Positions 51,345-62,748 of a DNA stretch of 64,000 nucleotides are shown one piece after another. The stretch covers positions 4,396,599 to 4,460,598 of the forward strand of contig OZ004595.1 in the NCBI GenBank assembly GCA_963924555.1, written 5' to 3'. The notes under the pieces were generated by a model that worked only from the letters and a program-made list of their open reading frames with translations, searched no databases and was not told where the DNA came from. The first letter of the stretch is position 1. Each line of letters starts with the position of its first letter. The stretch is from Crambe crambe. Lineage: Eukaryota > Porifera > Demospongiae > Poecilosclerida > Crambeidae. A program made the translations under genes and the position numbers.

Positions 51345-53288
51345 TTAAATTGCCATGACAAGATCAATTGCTTCAAAGTAGATTCTGTGATAATGATCCT
51401 TGGCTGTATGAGAATGCTCAAATGTACCTTCACCAATTTCAATATGATGAGGAGACGTGGTATTTTTGGGGAAGCAACAGAAATGGTGGATCTTCTTGAT
51501 TCTACATAATCCCAAAAGAGGTTAAAACTCTCATCAGATCTAATCTTCTCAAAAGTAGCAAGTGTTATGCTCACTAATCGTTGTCCCTCACATGCTGAAA
51601 TCTTTTTTGCTTGCAATGAACAGGATAAATTGTCAACCATGTTGAGATTTTTTTTTCCTAGCTCAATACCATAGAAGAAATCATATCTCTCCATATGTGC
51701 AGCTACTCCTGCCTTCATTTCCGTATCTTTGGTCTCACTCATAACCGCTTCCCATGTCATTGTGAGTGTCTGATAATTTTCTGATATTGATACAAGAGAT
51801 TCAGCACGGACTGTCCATCTTGTGGGACGCAGTATACGAATACCTGGAGACCCTGCAGTAACATCATTCTTGATTTTATTGAAGACGACATCATATTTTG
51901 GAGATTTCTTGATAAGTTTGGTGATTTCATAGACTGTATCAAGAGTATCCCCCAAAACTTTTATTCCTTTGAGTGAATCCTGGACAGCAAGGTTTAGTGC
52001 ATGTCCATAGCAATGCGTCTATAATGCTCTAGGTTGAATAGAAGCTAGTTGTGTTGCTACACCTGATTTCGAGCCGGACATGCTACTGGCTCCGTCGTAA
52101 CATTGCCCTCTAAAATTTCCAATCTCAAATTCAAAAGCAGTAAGATATCTTTAATTGTAGATACTATTACTGTGGCAGTTGTAGATTCCAAACTATGTAA
52201 CCCCACAAATTCTTCATAGACATCTAAGTCATCATCAACATAGCGCAAGCACATAACCAATTGCTCAACATTCGACAAGTCTGTGGTCTCATCTACCATG
52301 ATGGTATACCATTTTGCTACCAGACACTTGACTAGCAAGCAGTTATGCTATCCTCCTTTATTCCTCTCATAAAAAGCCATTCACTAGGGTTAAAAACTAG
52401 CAATCTCTCTTTAAGATGTGGAGACCCATTTTTCATTTTGCACATCCGGACTTGTAACTTATCTTGTGATCTTTCCATCCATTTAGCAACACTCTTATTA
52501 TCTTCAGACCGTAACTGCAATAATTGGATGAAATTAGATCCCTTAGCTTCATCATCTCCATGTCGGTACTGACCACGAAAAGCAAGACCTTGCCGTCCAA
52601 GAAATCTGATATTACTTAAAATAATCCGTAAAATGTTTCGATTTTCAGCCTTTTGATTAGTAAGAGTAGTACTGAGCACCTCTCCAACATTTTGTGATGT
52701 ATTAGGAATCGTTTGTATGAAATCTACTGCTTCATGGTGAGACAGAGTTTTCTGGTGCTTATCAAATTTCTCAACTACTTTCTTCCAGTTTGTAAAGCCT
52801 GATTTACTTAAAACATCATCCTTATTTTGTGAAATGGGAAGATCACGCATTTCTGCAACCATGCAACAGAAGCAAAGCACAGTGTCACTACAGTGCAACC
52901 ATTTTGATGAACAAAAAGAACGCTTCTGATTTCCAATTAGACGTTGAGGAAATCGTTGATTAGGGTGAGATGGAATCAGTGCACAGGAAGGGCTATCATC
53001 TGATGTCTTGCTTGGAGTAATATTACACTCTTCTTCTTCACTTACACTACTATTTAACTCTTTCTGCTCTTCCTCATGGCATTCAATCTCTCTCTCTTCT
53101 TCATGACATTCCAGCTCTTCTTCATCTTGTGTCTGGTGATATTCCAGCTCTACCTCTTCATTACTAGATTTCTTCAACCAACCCAGAAGTGAAGACTGTG
53201 CTGACATGTTTGTAACACTATTCACTGCATAAGACTGCTTGCAGACATGTGACACATTTTTGTCATAGTGATAACCATGATAACTCAT
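51345..53288 (-). pseudogene. hAT-type transposase (TTF zinc finger/DUF4371 class), broken
   Basis: Reading down the minus strand: an acidic N-terminus; a TTF-type finger region (RSFCSSKWLHC, LCFCCMVAEM, GFTNWKKVVEKFDKHQKTLS); then a DUF4371-like part (LSNIRFLGRQGLAFRG); the catalytic region with MVDETTDLSNVEQL and, in another frame, GQCYDGASSMSGSKSGVATQ; then HCYGHALNLAVQDSLKG and LRPTRWTVRAESL; and FEAIDLVMA near 51365. Frame changes near 52335, 52130 and 51460 and an in-frame TAG at 52019-52021, where the family has a codon before THCYGHALNLAV, show that it is dead. The C-terminal dimerisation domain is missing. Terminal repeats were not identified. Confidence 0.85.
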
Positions 53289-54032
53289 TGAATTTTGTAT
53301 TCAGCTGGTACCACGTGAACATACTGTAGAGGGTTGCTTCCTCACACACTCTAAGCATTGATCCAGACATTTTTGAAAGGGGGTGGCTGAGATCTTGAAA
53401 AGGGGCCATGTGCATGGCCGTAAGGGTCCTAGCTATGAGGGGGAGGGAAACTTGGGAGCTGGACACCCAAGAAGGATGTGATCATCCAGTATTTTAGGAG
53501 AGGAGGGCTGGGTGGGTGGCCTGTATCAGTCCCTACACTCTTACTTAGCTGCATTGGCTTGCACCATTTATAATCTCGTTAAAGTGGGTGTGGTTTTACA
53601 ATAATGGGCGTGGCATTGAAAAAATTTTCTGCGCGATTATAGCCCTCCCCCCCCCCCCCCCCCCCCCCACTTAAAATAGTTTGTCTAATATACACCCCCT
53701 GCATGATGGTGTACAGCAGCTCTTTACAGAAGCAGTAAACAAATCGCTCTTAGTCTAGTTCTTGTCATGAAATCTGCTACTTGAAATCTGCTACTGCATG
53801 AATATTATTACCTAAGGCCACTATTTGTTGATCATAAGTTTCTCATCAGATGGTTTTGCTCAGACTGATGAGGGCAAGCCATTATGTCATTATTTCTATT
53901 CAGTCATTTTCTTGGAAAAACCACAGGAGTCGGAAGTGATGCGGTATAGAAATTCAATTATAATGGCCAAATCCTGTAGGTAGAGTAAACTAATGTGGGG
54001 TGGGGGGATGAGAAACTTGTAATCAACCAATA
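53289..54032. other. Spacer with poly-C tract
   Basis: No gene recognised. A 22-base C run lies at 53647-53668. Confidence 0.55.
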
Positions 54033-54768
54033 TAGCCTCGTTCCCAGGCTCTCAGTGAAACGGGAAATGTGGGGGCGGAAAGGAGAGCCTGGTTTCTACT
54101 GCACGCACGGGCGTGTAAATTTTGACCACATAATTATATTCATAACACGATTGATGATGTAATTATTAAGTAAACGTCACAATTAGTACAAAACGCGCGT
54201 GCCTTGTTCAGCAGTTTTGGATTATCATAGAAGTGGGCTTTTAGGATCAACAAACTCCTGGATGTCCCTGAGCTAGCTCCAGATGACCCCTTCCCATCAC
54301 ACATCTGTCAAGCTTGCAAGAGGAGAATAGTTTCCTTGGAGAAGGCAACTGCAAACATTACTAGCTTTCAAAGAGCTGGCCAGATCTTCTTTGCAGAGAT
54401 CCCTTGAGAGCAGGGGCACGAACATATCCTTGCCATCAAATACAGCTCGGATAGCCAGCTTCTGCTCTTCCTTCAGCAATAGTTCGGGTAAACCAAGCAT
54501 TGACAGGGCATGAGAAAGCGCTTGCGGGTAGTGGGAACTTGAATCGCTTAAAGAAACGCTAGAAGAAACACTCTCAGAAACGAACTCGCCATCTTGCACA
54601 AAAAAACGCTGATTAGACAAAATAATAATTATGATGAAATAAAAAACGGGAGAGTACGGAGGGAATCCAAATCCCCCGGAATGTGAGGGATCCGGTCTGC
54701 AGTAGAAACTAGGCTCTCCTTTCCGCCCCCACATTTCCCGTTTCATTGCGAGCCTGGGAACGAGGCTA
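54033..54768. mobile_element. Pack-MULE-like element carrying a helicase exon, 736 bp
   Basis: Begins TAGCCTCGTTCCCAGGCTCT and ends with the inverted match. Terminal repeats of about 62 bp run through AAACGGGAAATGTGGGGGCG. A perfect 10-bp direct repeat TCAACCAATA flanks it (54023-54032 and 54769-54778). Long terminal repeats and a 9-11-bp duplication fit Mutator-like elements. The interior encodes a helicase-like fragment on the minus strand, not a transposase. Confidence 0.75.
54300..54600 (-). pseudogene. Captured RecQ-like helicase N-terminal fragment
   Basis: The minus-strand frame reads a Ser-rich lead (SESVSSSVSLSDSSSHYPQ), then ALSMLGLPELLLKEEQKLAI and RAVFDGKDMFVPL, the region just before the Walker A motif in RecQ-type helicases. 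The expected PTGxGKS is replaced by unrelated codons, so the fragment ends at what was probably an exon boundary. A different RecQ-like fragment that keeps GYGKSL is at 11145-11447. Confidence 0.62.
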
Positions 54769-54782
54769 TCAACCAATAGTGG

Positions 54783-55090
54783 CCTAAGTAACCACAGTGT
54801 GAACCACAGTGTACACCACAGACATGCTATCCAGTTCACCTGTCTGGATCCCAATAGCTTTTAAATCTAGCTACACATAAACCCTTCAGAGACTACACTG
54901 TCACTCTCATCCAAACCACAACAAAAAACAAGGGAGCACATGCTTGCATGGATTTCGGAGCAGATTCAAAGAGCCTTCTTTTCCACAACCATAGCAGATG
55001 CACTGCAGCATAACCGGATTATGATCCATGATGGTATTACTTACCGCCAGGATCTAGGATCAGACGACTCTTCGCGCGCGCTCGGGGTGT
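54783..55090. repeat. Dispersed repeat, copy B (partner at 48535-48830)
   Basis: Same order of blocks as the partner but without the 54-bp insert; it serves as the empty site. Confidence 0.75.
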
Positions 55091-55124
55091 GGCTGGCTAT
55101 AGCGCTAGCTAGCTCGACTGTACC

Positions 55125-55200
55125 ATAGATATACGTCGACTACGTACACAGGATTGGAAGCAGGTCACGTGCGCCCATAACGACAATACTGACAATCCGT
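55125..55200. mobile_element. Solo end of a CATAGATA-type transposon
   Basis: Starts CATAGATATACGTCGACTAC and continues with CAGGATTGGAAGCAGGTCAC then GTGCGCCCATAA, close to the left end of element H (33087). The opposite end was not found. Confidence 0.55.
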
Positions 55201-55369
55201 GTAGGCAGCTGTTCGTGCTAAATTGCCCCAAACAAACAGGGGAGGAGAAGTAGTGTGCCAAATTTCTGCTAAACTATAGCCAATTGGTAAGTTTAAAGAG
55301 TGCAAAGAGTGGGCTAGTATAGTGCTAAACAAGCATAGTTCTTAAAAAGGCTGAGCAATTAAAGTAGCT

Positions 55370-57500
55370 GATAGGCTTCAGTGCTTGATATTGCTAAGAG
55401 TCATGTAAGTGCTACAACTCTTTAAAAGATTTTACTGTTTAGTTCATATCTTACATGCAACTACTACTTTAGCTTTAGACAGTGAGCAAGTGAGCATGAT
55501 AGGCTCCAGTGTTTGATATTGTGTCAGAGACAAGATTCATGTAAGTGGTGGTTCCAACCAGAAAACTCCACACATCAAAAGTTACTACAAGCACTTATAT
55601 AAGCCAAGCACCTACAATTCACTTTGATACATTAGCTAATTTTGACAGTGAGTGAGCAAGCAAGTTAGTGCTACAACTGTTTTAGAAGATTTGCTGTTGA
55701 GTTTATATGTAGGCTCCAGTACTTGCAAGCTTGATATTGCTGTCAGAGACAAGAGTCATGTAAGTTGTGGTTCCAACCAGGAAGCTCCATACATAGAAAG
55801 CTGTAAATACTTACCACAAGCACTTAGATAACAAGCGCCTACAATCCACTTAGATAAGCCTAGCGCCTCTATGACAAAAGGCTGTAGAAAACAATCTAGC
55901 TTGATAAATTGGAGCATGCGCATTATGTACGCGCACAGCGCTACTATTTCGGGACACGTACGTACGTACGTACGCCTGAGGCATTTTGGAGTGTAGACCT
56001 AGATATACTAGAGATGCTCGTATAGCATTAGTTGGGCGAGCAAGCAGCCAGTGGTCATTTCAATGTGCTCCTCCCTCACTTATGATTATATAGCCCCAAC
56101 AGTGACTTTCGATATCTGGCTATTCACGTTGTTAACTGACTTGGTGCATTCCCAGTTAGCATTAGAGTGTCTTCTCTGAACCCAGGCTACCACTCCTGTT
56201 CAGACTCAGTAGCTAGTCTCTCAAATAATGAGCCCTCATATGCTCTAATCTGGCAGCTCTGTGTTCTGCTGACTCTGCTCTCCTTCTGGCTCTAATTACG
56301 TCTGCTCCTAACATGATGTCATAATTCTAGGAATGTACAACTTTGTGATGGAGAAGCACAGAGATGAGTATGGTGCATTTGCTCTGCTCTTGCAGCATTA
56401 TCTTCTGCTGACTCTGTACATTCCCTCCTCCTGGCTCTATCTGTCGCATTTCTTTGCTAGTCTTGTTTTTCTCTGTTCCTTTGACTCTGTTCTCCTTCTA
56501 GCTCTGTCTCTTTCATTTCTTTCATGAGGTCTCGCTCTTCTTTACTGGCCAGTTTCTAGAGGGTGTTCTGGGGCCCTCCTTCGCTGGTTCTCTGGGTTCC
56601 ATAATACTCGCTACAATAGTGTTTCAACTTCAAGCTTAACGAAAATGATTGCTTATTATGACGTTGCTTAGTAGCTATTTCATGCGCATGCGTAAGCGCA
56701 TGCGCATTTTGAGTGACGTACGTGTAACATATAAATATCGCAATTTTCCATTTTGACCAATTAGTGTGGGGCTTCGCTCGCTTCGCTCGCTCGCCAACTA
56801 GGGCAATGTTCAACATTCAGTTGGCAGCGAGCGAGCAAGCAAGTATTCTTTAGTGCTACAACTCTTTAGAAGATTTTGCTGTTTAGTTTAGACAGTGAGC
56901 AAGTGAGCATGATAGGCTCCAGTGCTTTATATTGCGTCAGAGACAAGAGTCATGTAAGTGGTGGTTCCAACCGGAAATCTCCATGCATCAAAAGCTGTAA
57001 ATACTTACCACAAGCACTTAGATAAGCCAAGCACCTACAATTCACTTTGATACATTAATTTTGATAGCCAGTGAGCAAGCAAGTTAGTACTACAACTCTT
57101 TAGTTGCTGTTGAGTTTATATGTAACAAAGTACCAGGCTAGAGCCTCTACAACTACTACTATAATTATGTGCAGCATTTGACAGTGAGCAAGTGAGTACC
57201 TGATAGGCTCCAGTGCTTGCTGTCAGAGACAAGAGTCATGTAAGTTGTGGTTCCAACCGGGAAGCTCCATACATAGAAAGCTGTAAATACTTACCACAAG
57301 CACTTAGATAACAAGCGCCTACAATCTACTTAGATAAGCCTAGCGCCCTATGACAAAAGGCTGCATGTAGAAAACAATCTAGCTTGATTAATTGGAGCAT
57401 GCGCATTATGCACGCGCACAGCGCTACTATTTCGGGACACGTACCATACGTACGCCTGAGGCATTTTGGAGTGTAGACCTAGATGAGGTTTAGGGTACTA
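55370..57500. repeat. Pair of long direct repeats, about 620 and 670 bp
   Basis: Copies at about 55370-55995 and 56815-57490 share, in order, GTGAGCAAGTGAGCATGATAGGCTCCAGTG-type sequence, GTTCCAACC, CACTTAGATAA blocks, TGGAGCATGCGCATTATG and GGCATTTTGGAGTGTAGACC. A diverged end lies at about 63700-63840, and a start-like piece is near 45118. No coding domain is seen inside or between them; short frames near 56333 have no recognised motif. Confidence 0.75.
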
Positions 57501-57554
57501 AACCAAAGTTAACTTAGGAACGATTATATACGCATGTGCATTGCTGTTCATATG

Positions 57555-57665
57555 CATGCGTAGTTGCTATTCAACCTTAGTAACCATTCTGCTCTCAAGA
57601 GGCTGCTTGTGTCAAATACAAAATTTATAAGCAAAAGGAAAATGACTACTACCAATACCACGGTA
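57555..57665. repeat. Direct repeat, left copy (partner 61515-61650)
   Basis: Contains CTGCTTGTGTCAAATACAAA and AGGAAAATGACTACTACCAA, repeated nearly unchanged at 61515-61650, where a short internal duplication occurs. The two copies flank the satellite, element S and a DIRS-like fragment, so they may be terminal repeats of a retroelement. Confidence 0.75.
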
Positions 57666-58009
57666 CCTGTTCCTGGGTCAACAACGCCAGCAATAACACA
57701 AACGCCAGCAACTACACAACCACCACTAACCGCCAGCTCCGCCTCTCAGTTGTAGTTCCTTCTGACGTCAGCCACTCTGCTGGTGAGCCTTTTATGTATT
57801 TAAGGTTAAAAGCTATTTTGAAACAGCATGTTAGCTACGCTCAGGCACTTATGTCAGCTTATGATAGTTAAGCTGTAGCAGCACCTCAGTTAAACAAAGT
57901 AGTGCCTCAACACCTTGCTAAAGCTGCAGTGCTCATAGCAGGTCTAAAGAAGCATAAAAAATTTTAAAGCAGCATGTGAGCTGTACAGCTGTATGCTCAG
58001 GCAACATGG
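57666..58009. other. Lead-in to the satellite array
   Basis: Begins with a Thr/Pro-rich frame starting MTTTNTTVPVPGSTTPAITQ (57642-57755), possibly the start of a retroelement gag. After that come degenerate GCAGTGCCTCAACA-type units. No clear gene. Confidence 0.4.
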
Positions 58010-58886
58010 AGGATGCAGCAGGCAGTTCAACTAAGCATGTCAGAAGCAATTGGGCAATGTAAGCAGCAATGGCCTAGCGCCTATGCAGCATGGCCTAGCA
58101 GCATGTCAGCTTATGCAGCATGCCAGAAGCAGTTGGGCATTATAAGCAGCAATGGCCTAGCAGCATGTCAGCCTATGCAGCATGGCCTAGCAGCATGTCA
58201 GCTTATGCAGCATGTCAGAAGCAGTTGGGCATTATAAGCAGCAATGGCCTAGCAGTATGTCAGCTTATGCAGCATGTCAGAAGCAGCTGGACATTATAAG
58301 CAGCAATGGCCTAGCAGCATGCATGTCAGCTTATGCAGCATGTCAGAAGCAGCTGGACATTATAAGCAGCAATGGCCTAGCAGCATGTCAGAAGTAGCTG
58401 GGCATTATAAGCAGCAATGGCCTAGCAGCATGTCAGGTTATGCAGCATGGCATTCATTCATTCATGGCCTAGCAGCATGTCAGCTTATGCAGCATGTCAG
58501 AAGCCCAAAGCAGCTTCTGCAGCTGGGCATTATAAGCAGCAATGGCCTAGCAGCATGCATGTCAGCTTATGCAGCATGTCAGAAGCAGCTGGGCATTATA
58601 AGCAGCAATGGCCTAGCAGCATGCATGTCAGCTTAGGCAGCATGTCAGAAGCAGCTGGGCATTATAAGCAGCAATGGCCTAGCAGCATGTCAGAAGTAGC
58701 TGGGCATTATAAGCAGCAATGGCCTAGCAGCATGTCAGGTTATGCAGCATTCATTCATTCATTCATGGCCTAGCAGCATGTCAGCTTATGCAGCATGTCA
58801 GAAGCAGTTGGGCATTATAAGCAGCAATGGCCTAGCAGCATGTCAGCTTATGCAGCATGTCAGAAGCAGCTGGGCATTATAAGCAG
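58010..58886. repeat. About 62-bp tandem repeat, roughly 13 units
   Basis: The unit contains GGGCATTATAAGCAGCAATG, GCCTAGCAGCATGTCAG and CTTATGCAGCATGTCAGAAG. Some units are shortened, and some carry ATTC runs. Its last unit is split by element S and resumes at 60742-60775. The Ser/Met/Gln-rich frames across it are repeat translations. Confidence 0.92.
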
Positions 58887-60741
58887 CATAGATACTATAG
58901 ACTACGTAACCGGGATAGGAAACCGCATTAACCCGTGTACAAAAATTACGGGCACACAGTGTTACGGTTTCTGCGCATGTGTGGAGCCATAGTAACAGGT
59001 GAAAGAGAGACAAGTATTCCAGCTCATTTCCTCCAGGTAGGTGAATGGCGAATAGAAACCAGATAAAAAGGAGGACTTATGTAGTGACTATGATATATTA
59101 CAATTGTGCATGCAATATTCTGCATGGTCCTGGTTAAAACTGGGTATTGTTCTGGATGCTTAGTGAAATTAAGCTAAAACTCCCTCTAGTTAGCTATTTA
59201 TAAAGCAAAATACAGGTTTCAATTGTCATATTGATTGCTTTTAATCCCATGAATGGGAATTCTATCAGTGATAAAGACATAGTATTGTTCCTGCAAACAT
59301 CTTCACTTCTCCTTGCATATTTTTAATGTCCCTCTTTTGGAAAGTGCACTTGTTATTTGTTCATACAAAGCAATTATTTCAGAAGTAACTTCTTATGTGT
59401 GTGGGAATCTATAAGAAGTATTCAACCAAGTAGTTAGCTGATAGAAATAAATTAGTTCTTGTGTGGGCCACTTAATAGTGTAACTTTTTAGTTGCAGGCA
59501 TAATATATTCATGGTCAGCTTAGAATGCCTTAGATTTGAGCCCAAGAAACATTTATAAAGAGTGAAGAAGAGGAAGCTTGCAGAATCTGAAGTACTATAA
59601 AATTGATGTATACACATAGCTAGGCTGCAGAAGTAAGGGTATCTTTTCCTTTACCTCCTCAATTGTGTGCGGATTTGGTATCACTCTAACAACACATGGA
59701 AGGGATATCTCTTCCAGAGGGATGGATAAAGTGTACTGATTCCATGGAAGACATTCTAGTATTTGCCTAGCTAACCATCAATGTTCACCCCCTTTCAGCT
59801 AAGGCTACCATGCTTTTGAAAATAGACAAGGAATAAAGGTGGAGTCTCAGCTATAATGGTGTTTCGGTGTAAGTGGGCCAGTGCAGTCTTTTTAGTGACA
59901 TTCCTCCTAAACTTACCAGTGCGAAAGCTGTTATCAACCTGCTTTCTACATTCCAAAAAATAGTGGGAATCCGGTGAATGACTTCAGGCAGCTTGTGGAT
60001 GCTCATGGGGCAGAATTCTTTGATTCCACACAGGTAGCTATGTGTACATGCTAGCTCTTTAGCTATGACATGTAGTAATTGTCTACATCATAGGAAATCA
60101 ACGAATAGCAAGTATCGATAGTTGTGGTGACACCATCAGACATGTAGCCTGTGAGCTTCTAATTCCCACATCTGGCAAGTGTGTACGTTGTAAGAGGTGC
60201 ATAAATTTTAGAGGCTGTCTCAGGGTCCAGTCAAGTCATCTGGTAAGCAGGTCATTAAATCGAACTGATCCTCAGAGCCATACACCTTACCACACCCTGT
60301 CAAGTGACGAGATGAAGGCTAGAATCAGTAAGCTGCACAGTGAGCTAAAGCTGAAGCAGCTTCCACCCACTGTACCAGATGCCTGAGGAGTTGGTAGCAG
60401 AAAACCATCGTCCTTAAGAATATCCTTAACGGCATCTAAGCATCACCTGGTAGAGAAAAAATAATAGCTAGAGCTTACCACTGTAGTAGTTTGTAGGTTA
60501 TACAGTTGTAGCTACAAACCAGCTAACTCACCAGAAAAAGATGCATTTGCAGCTAAAATCTCCCCAGAACTGGAAGCTACAGCCATGTCCTTTTCTTTAC
60601 GAGTCTCTGCGGGGTCTGGGCTCCATAAAGGAAGGGCTGGTTGTACTTGTAGGTTATGCTACAAACCCACCCCGTAACACAGAGTGCCCGGAGAAAAAAA
60701 TTGGGTTTCCTATCCCGGTTACGTAGTCTATAGTATCTATG
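58887..60741 (+). mobile_element. DNA transposon S (CATAGATA-type ends, 7-bp duplication)
   Basis: Begins CATAGATACTATAGACTACG and ends with the inverted match; terminal repeats run through CGTAACCGGGATAGGAAACC. The 7-bp duplication TAAGCAG (58880-58886 and 60742-60748) derives from the satellite unit it interrupts. Length is 1855 bp. It belongs with H, P1 and P2 by end sequence and duplication length, but has its own coding remnant. Confidence 0.85.
59960..60386 (+). pseudogene. Protein remnant of element S with Cys motif
   Basis: Two plus-strand blocks: about 59970-60033 (NPVNDFRQLVDAHGAEFFDS) and 60094-60386 (RIASIDSCGDTIRHVACELL, GKCVRCKRCINFRGCLRV, then DPQSHTPYHTLSSDEMKARI and a stop). 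The phase across the intervening intron does not match, so the copy is damaged. The C-x2-C motif followed by an SHTxYxxLS box and a Lys-rich helix is one I know only from uncharacterised multi-copy animal proteins. I cannot assign a transposase family. Confidence 0.5.
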
Positions 60742-60748
60742 TAAGCAG

Positions 60749-61170
60749 CAATGGCATAGCAGCATGTCAGCTTAAGCTGTAGCAGCACTTCGGGTGAAGA
60801 CTTAGCTATCAAAGCAGTGCCTAAACATCGGCTACTGAAGCCGCACATGCTCCTTGGGAGGTCAGTTCTCGTTTGAGCAGAGTAGCACCTTAGTTGTATG
60901 CTATAACAGCCTTACACTTAACATTTTACTGCATCATATCAAAAGTTAGCAATTGCTGAAGCAGTGCCCATAGCATGCAGTAAATAAGCCGAAGCTTTTT
61001 AGGCCAGAGCTATAAGCAGTTATATAACACTATAGCATTATGCTGATGCTGTTCTTGTTATTAGTTCGGATGGGTATTTTGCCTCCTCCGTCGGTTTTAC
61101 CTAGAATAAGAACCACTCCATCACCCATTGTGTTGGCTTCAGTTGTGGCATCTCAATCTTCCGTACTCTC
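60749..61170. other. Degenerate repeats after element S
   Basis: The end of the satellite (to about 60775) followed by GCAGTGCCTAAACA-type units like those before the array. No gene seen. Confidence 0.5.
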
Positions 61171-61512
61171 TCAGAAGTAAGACAAACTGTGGGTGAAGGA
61201 AGTTGTGAAAAAGATATCATAGCCGACCCATTCCAGGAATCTAAAAAAGAGTGACCACCAAGCCAAATCAGATCTGAATTCAGTATTCATATGAATATGA
61301 TGATGAGGTTGCTTTACAAGGCCAAGAAGGTCATACATTCTACGCAAGAATGTCCTGCCTGGCTTGATAACTGTCGAAGCATGCTGAAGCTGACCAATGA
61401 GAGATTGTAGCTCTCTCTTTGTGCACTTCTTCTTACTGGACCAGTTGGTAAGTAAGGCCTTAATACGGGACAGCTTCTCCAATGGAAGATGGAGGACAAG
61501 GGTATCAAATTC
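61171..61512 (-). pseudogene. DIRS-like retroelement fragment (RT/RNase H junction)
   Basis: The minus-strand frame reads LPLEKLSRIKALLTNW, then KRELQSLIGQLQHASTVIKP, GRTFLRRMYDLL, HHHIHMNTEFRSDLAWWSLF. This is the conserved end of the reverse transcriptase and start of RNase H in DIRS-type (tyrosine recombinase) retroelements. Only about 110 codons remain. It abuts the direct repeat at 61515-61650. Confidence 0.75.
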
Positions 61513-61514
61513 AA

Positions 61515-61650
61515 TGCGTAGTTGCTATTCAACCTTAGTAACCATTCTGCTCTCAAGCTTAGTTTAGTAACCATTCTGCTCTCAAGAGGCTGCTTGTGTC
61601 AAATACAAAATTTATAAGCAAAAGGAAAATGACTACTACCAATACCAGAC
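61515..61650. repeat. Direct repeat, right copy (partner 57555-57665)
   Basis: Same sequence as the left copy, with an internal duplication of TAGTAACCATTCTGCTCTCA. Confidence 0.75.
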
Positions 61651-61786
61651 ATAATTATATAGAGCCTGCAATTATATACTATAATTGCTGCGCTCGCTCG
61701 CTGCAATTATGTATGCGCGCGCGCACGAGCAACTTCAGGCGCGCGCGCAGGCCCTATGGAATAACGACCCTGTACCAGACCTGATA

Positions 61787-62086
61787 ATGGCACTGGGACC
61801 AGCAGATAAAGGCCACTCTCCATTTCCCAGTCCAGAAAGAGCCTTCTATGGCTTTGCCTGTTATCTCAGTTCGTACCTTGTCGTTGGTGAGCCATTAGCT
61901 TGGCTAGCTACGTGCAGAGTACTGACCCTTAAAATTTAATGTAGCATAGCATGTTATAATTATTAGGTAATTAAATTTTAGGTACTATTATAAATGTTTG
62001 CCTTCATATATAGGGTTGTATTTGCTGTGGGCATTTCTTCCTGATGAATACCTTCATTTGATTGGTTTTTCATATTTCCCACAAAA
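61787..62086 (+). pseudogene. PIGP: PIGP partial duplicate, first two exons only
   Basis: Exon 61787-61886 starts MALGPADKGHSPFPSPERAF and ends phase 1 at a GTGAGC donor. Exon 62014-62086 encodes LYLLWAFLPDEYLHLIGF then SYFPQ, ending at another GTGAGC donor. The reading frame is intact over both exons and fits the PIG-P family better than the fuller copy at 49.2 kb. The next exon (KYWAVAIP) is not found in the remaining 1.9 kb, so this is a truncated duplicate unless that exon lies beyond the window. Intron sequence is also shared with the other copy, so it is a DNA-level duplication. Confidence 0.7.
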
Positions 62087-62748
62087 GTGAGCTGGAGGCA
62101 CACCCACCACGGCCACGTCCTGGCCTTACCACTAAAATTTTGCTTCCTACGGGCCTGAAAGCTCGCGCGATCTAGCAAGAGAGCCTGCAAGAAAGCCCTT
62201 AAATAGCAAGAACAGAAACTACAAAGTCACAAGTAGCTGAAAGAGAGAGCCAAGCTATAGCTATGACCACCATAAAAGCTCGCTCTCTTAAAAATAACTA
62301 TAATAGCATTAACAAAAACAACAACAACAAACAAACAAAAAAAAACAATAAAAAACTATGATGTGATGATAATGACAGTGCATGCAAAAAAATAAGATCA
62401 GTATAACTCCTATAATTATTTATATACCTACAAAAATAAATCAGTGATAACCAAATGATAATAAGTTTATTACGTGCCAAGGCATCCAGTTTTTAAAAGA
62501 CTAACTTGTTAAGTAGCCAAAATTGCTATAAAATTATTCTGTCAAGAACAGATTGTAAATCTGAAAAGCTCTATCTCAAACCCTCCCCATATCAACCACT
62601 TAGAAGGAAGGAATTGGCTTTCAAAATGGTTTGGGTTTCCCTCATACGTACCATGTCTCTTACATGTCAACTATCTCCCCCACAGACCTGAAACACTGGA
62701 TGCTCTACTGAAATGAAATGATGGAAATATATGGAAGAATAGGACCAC
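62087..62748. other. Gap with no recognised feature
   Basis: AT-rich sequence with A-rich runs near 62310-62350. No gene. Confidence 0.5.

Noticed and set aside
58010..58886. CRISPR-like array
   Set aside because: Repeats are contiguous with no unique spacers, and the genome is animal.
58013..58992. Ser/Met/Gln-rich proteins across the 58-kb region
   Set aside because: They are translations of a 62-bp tandem repeat in several frames and have no independent coding signal.
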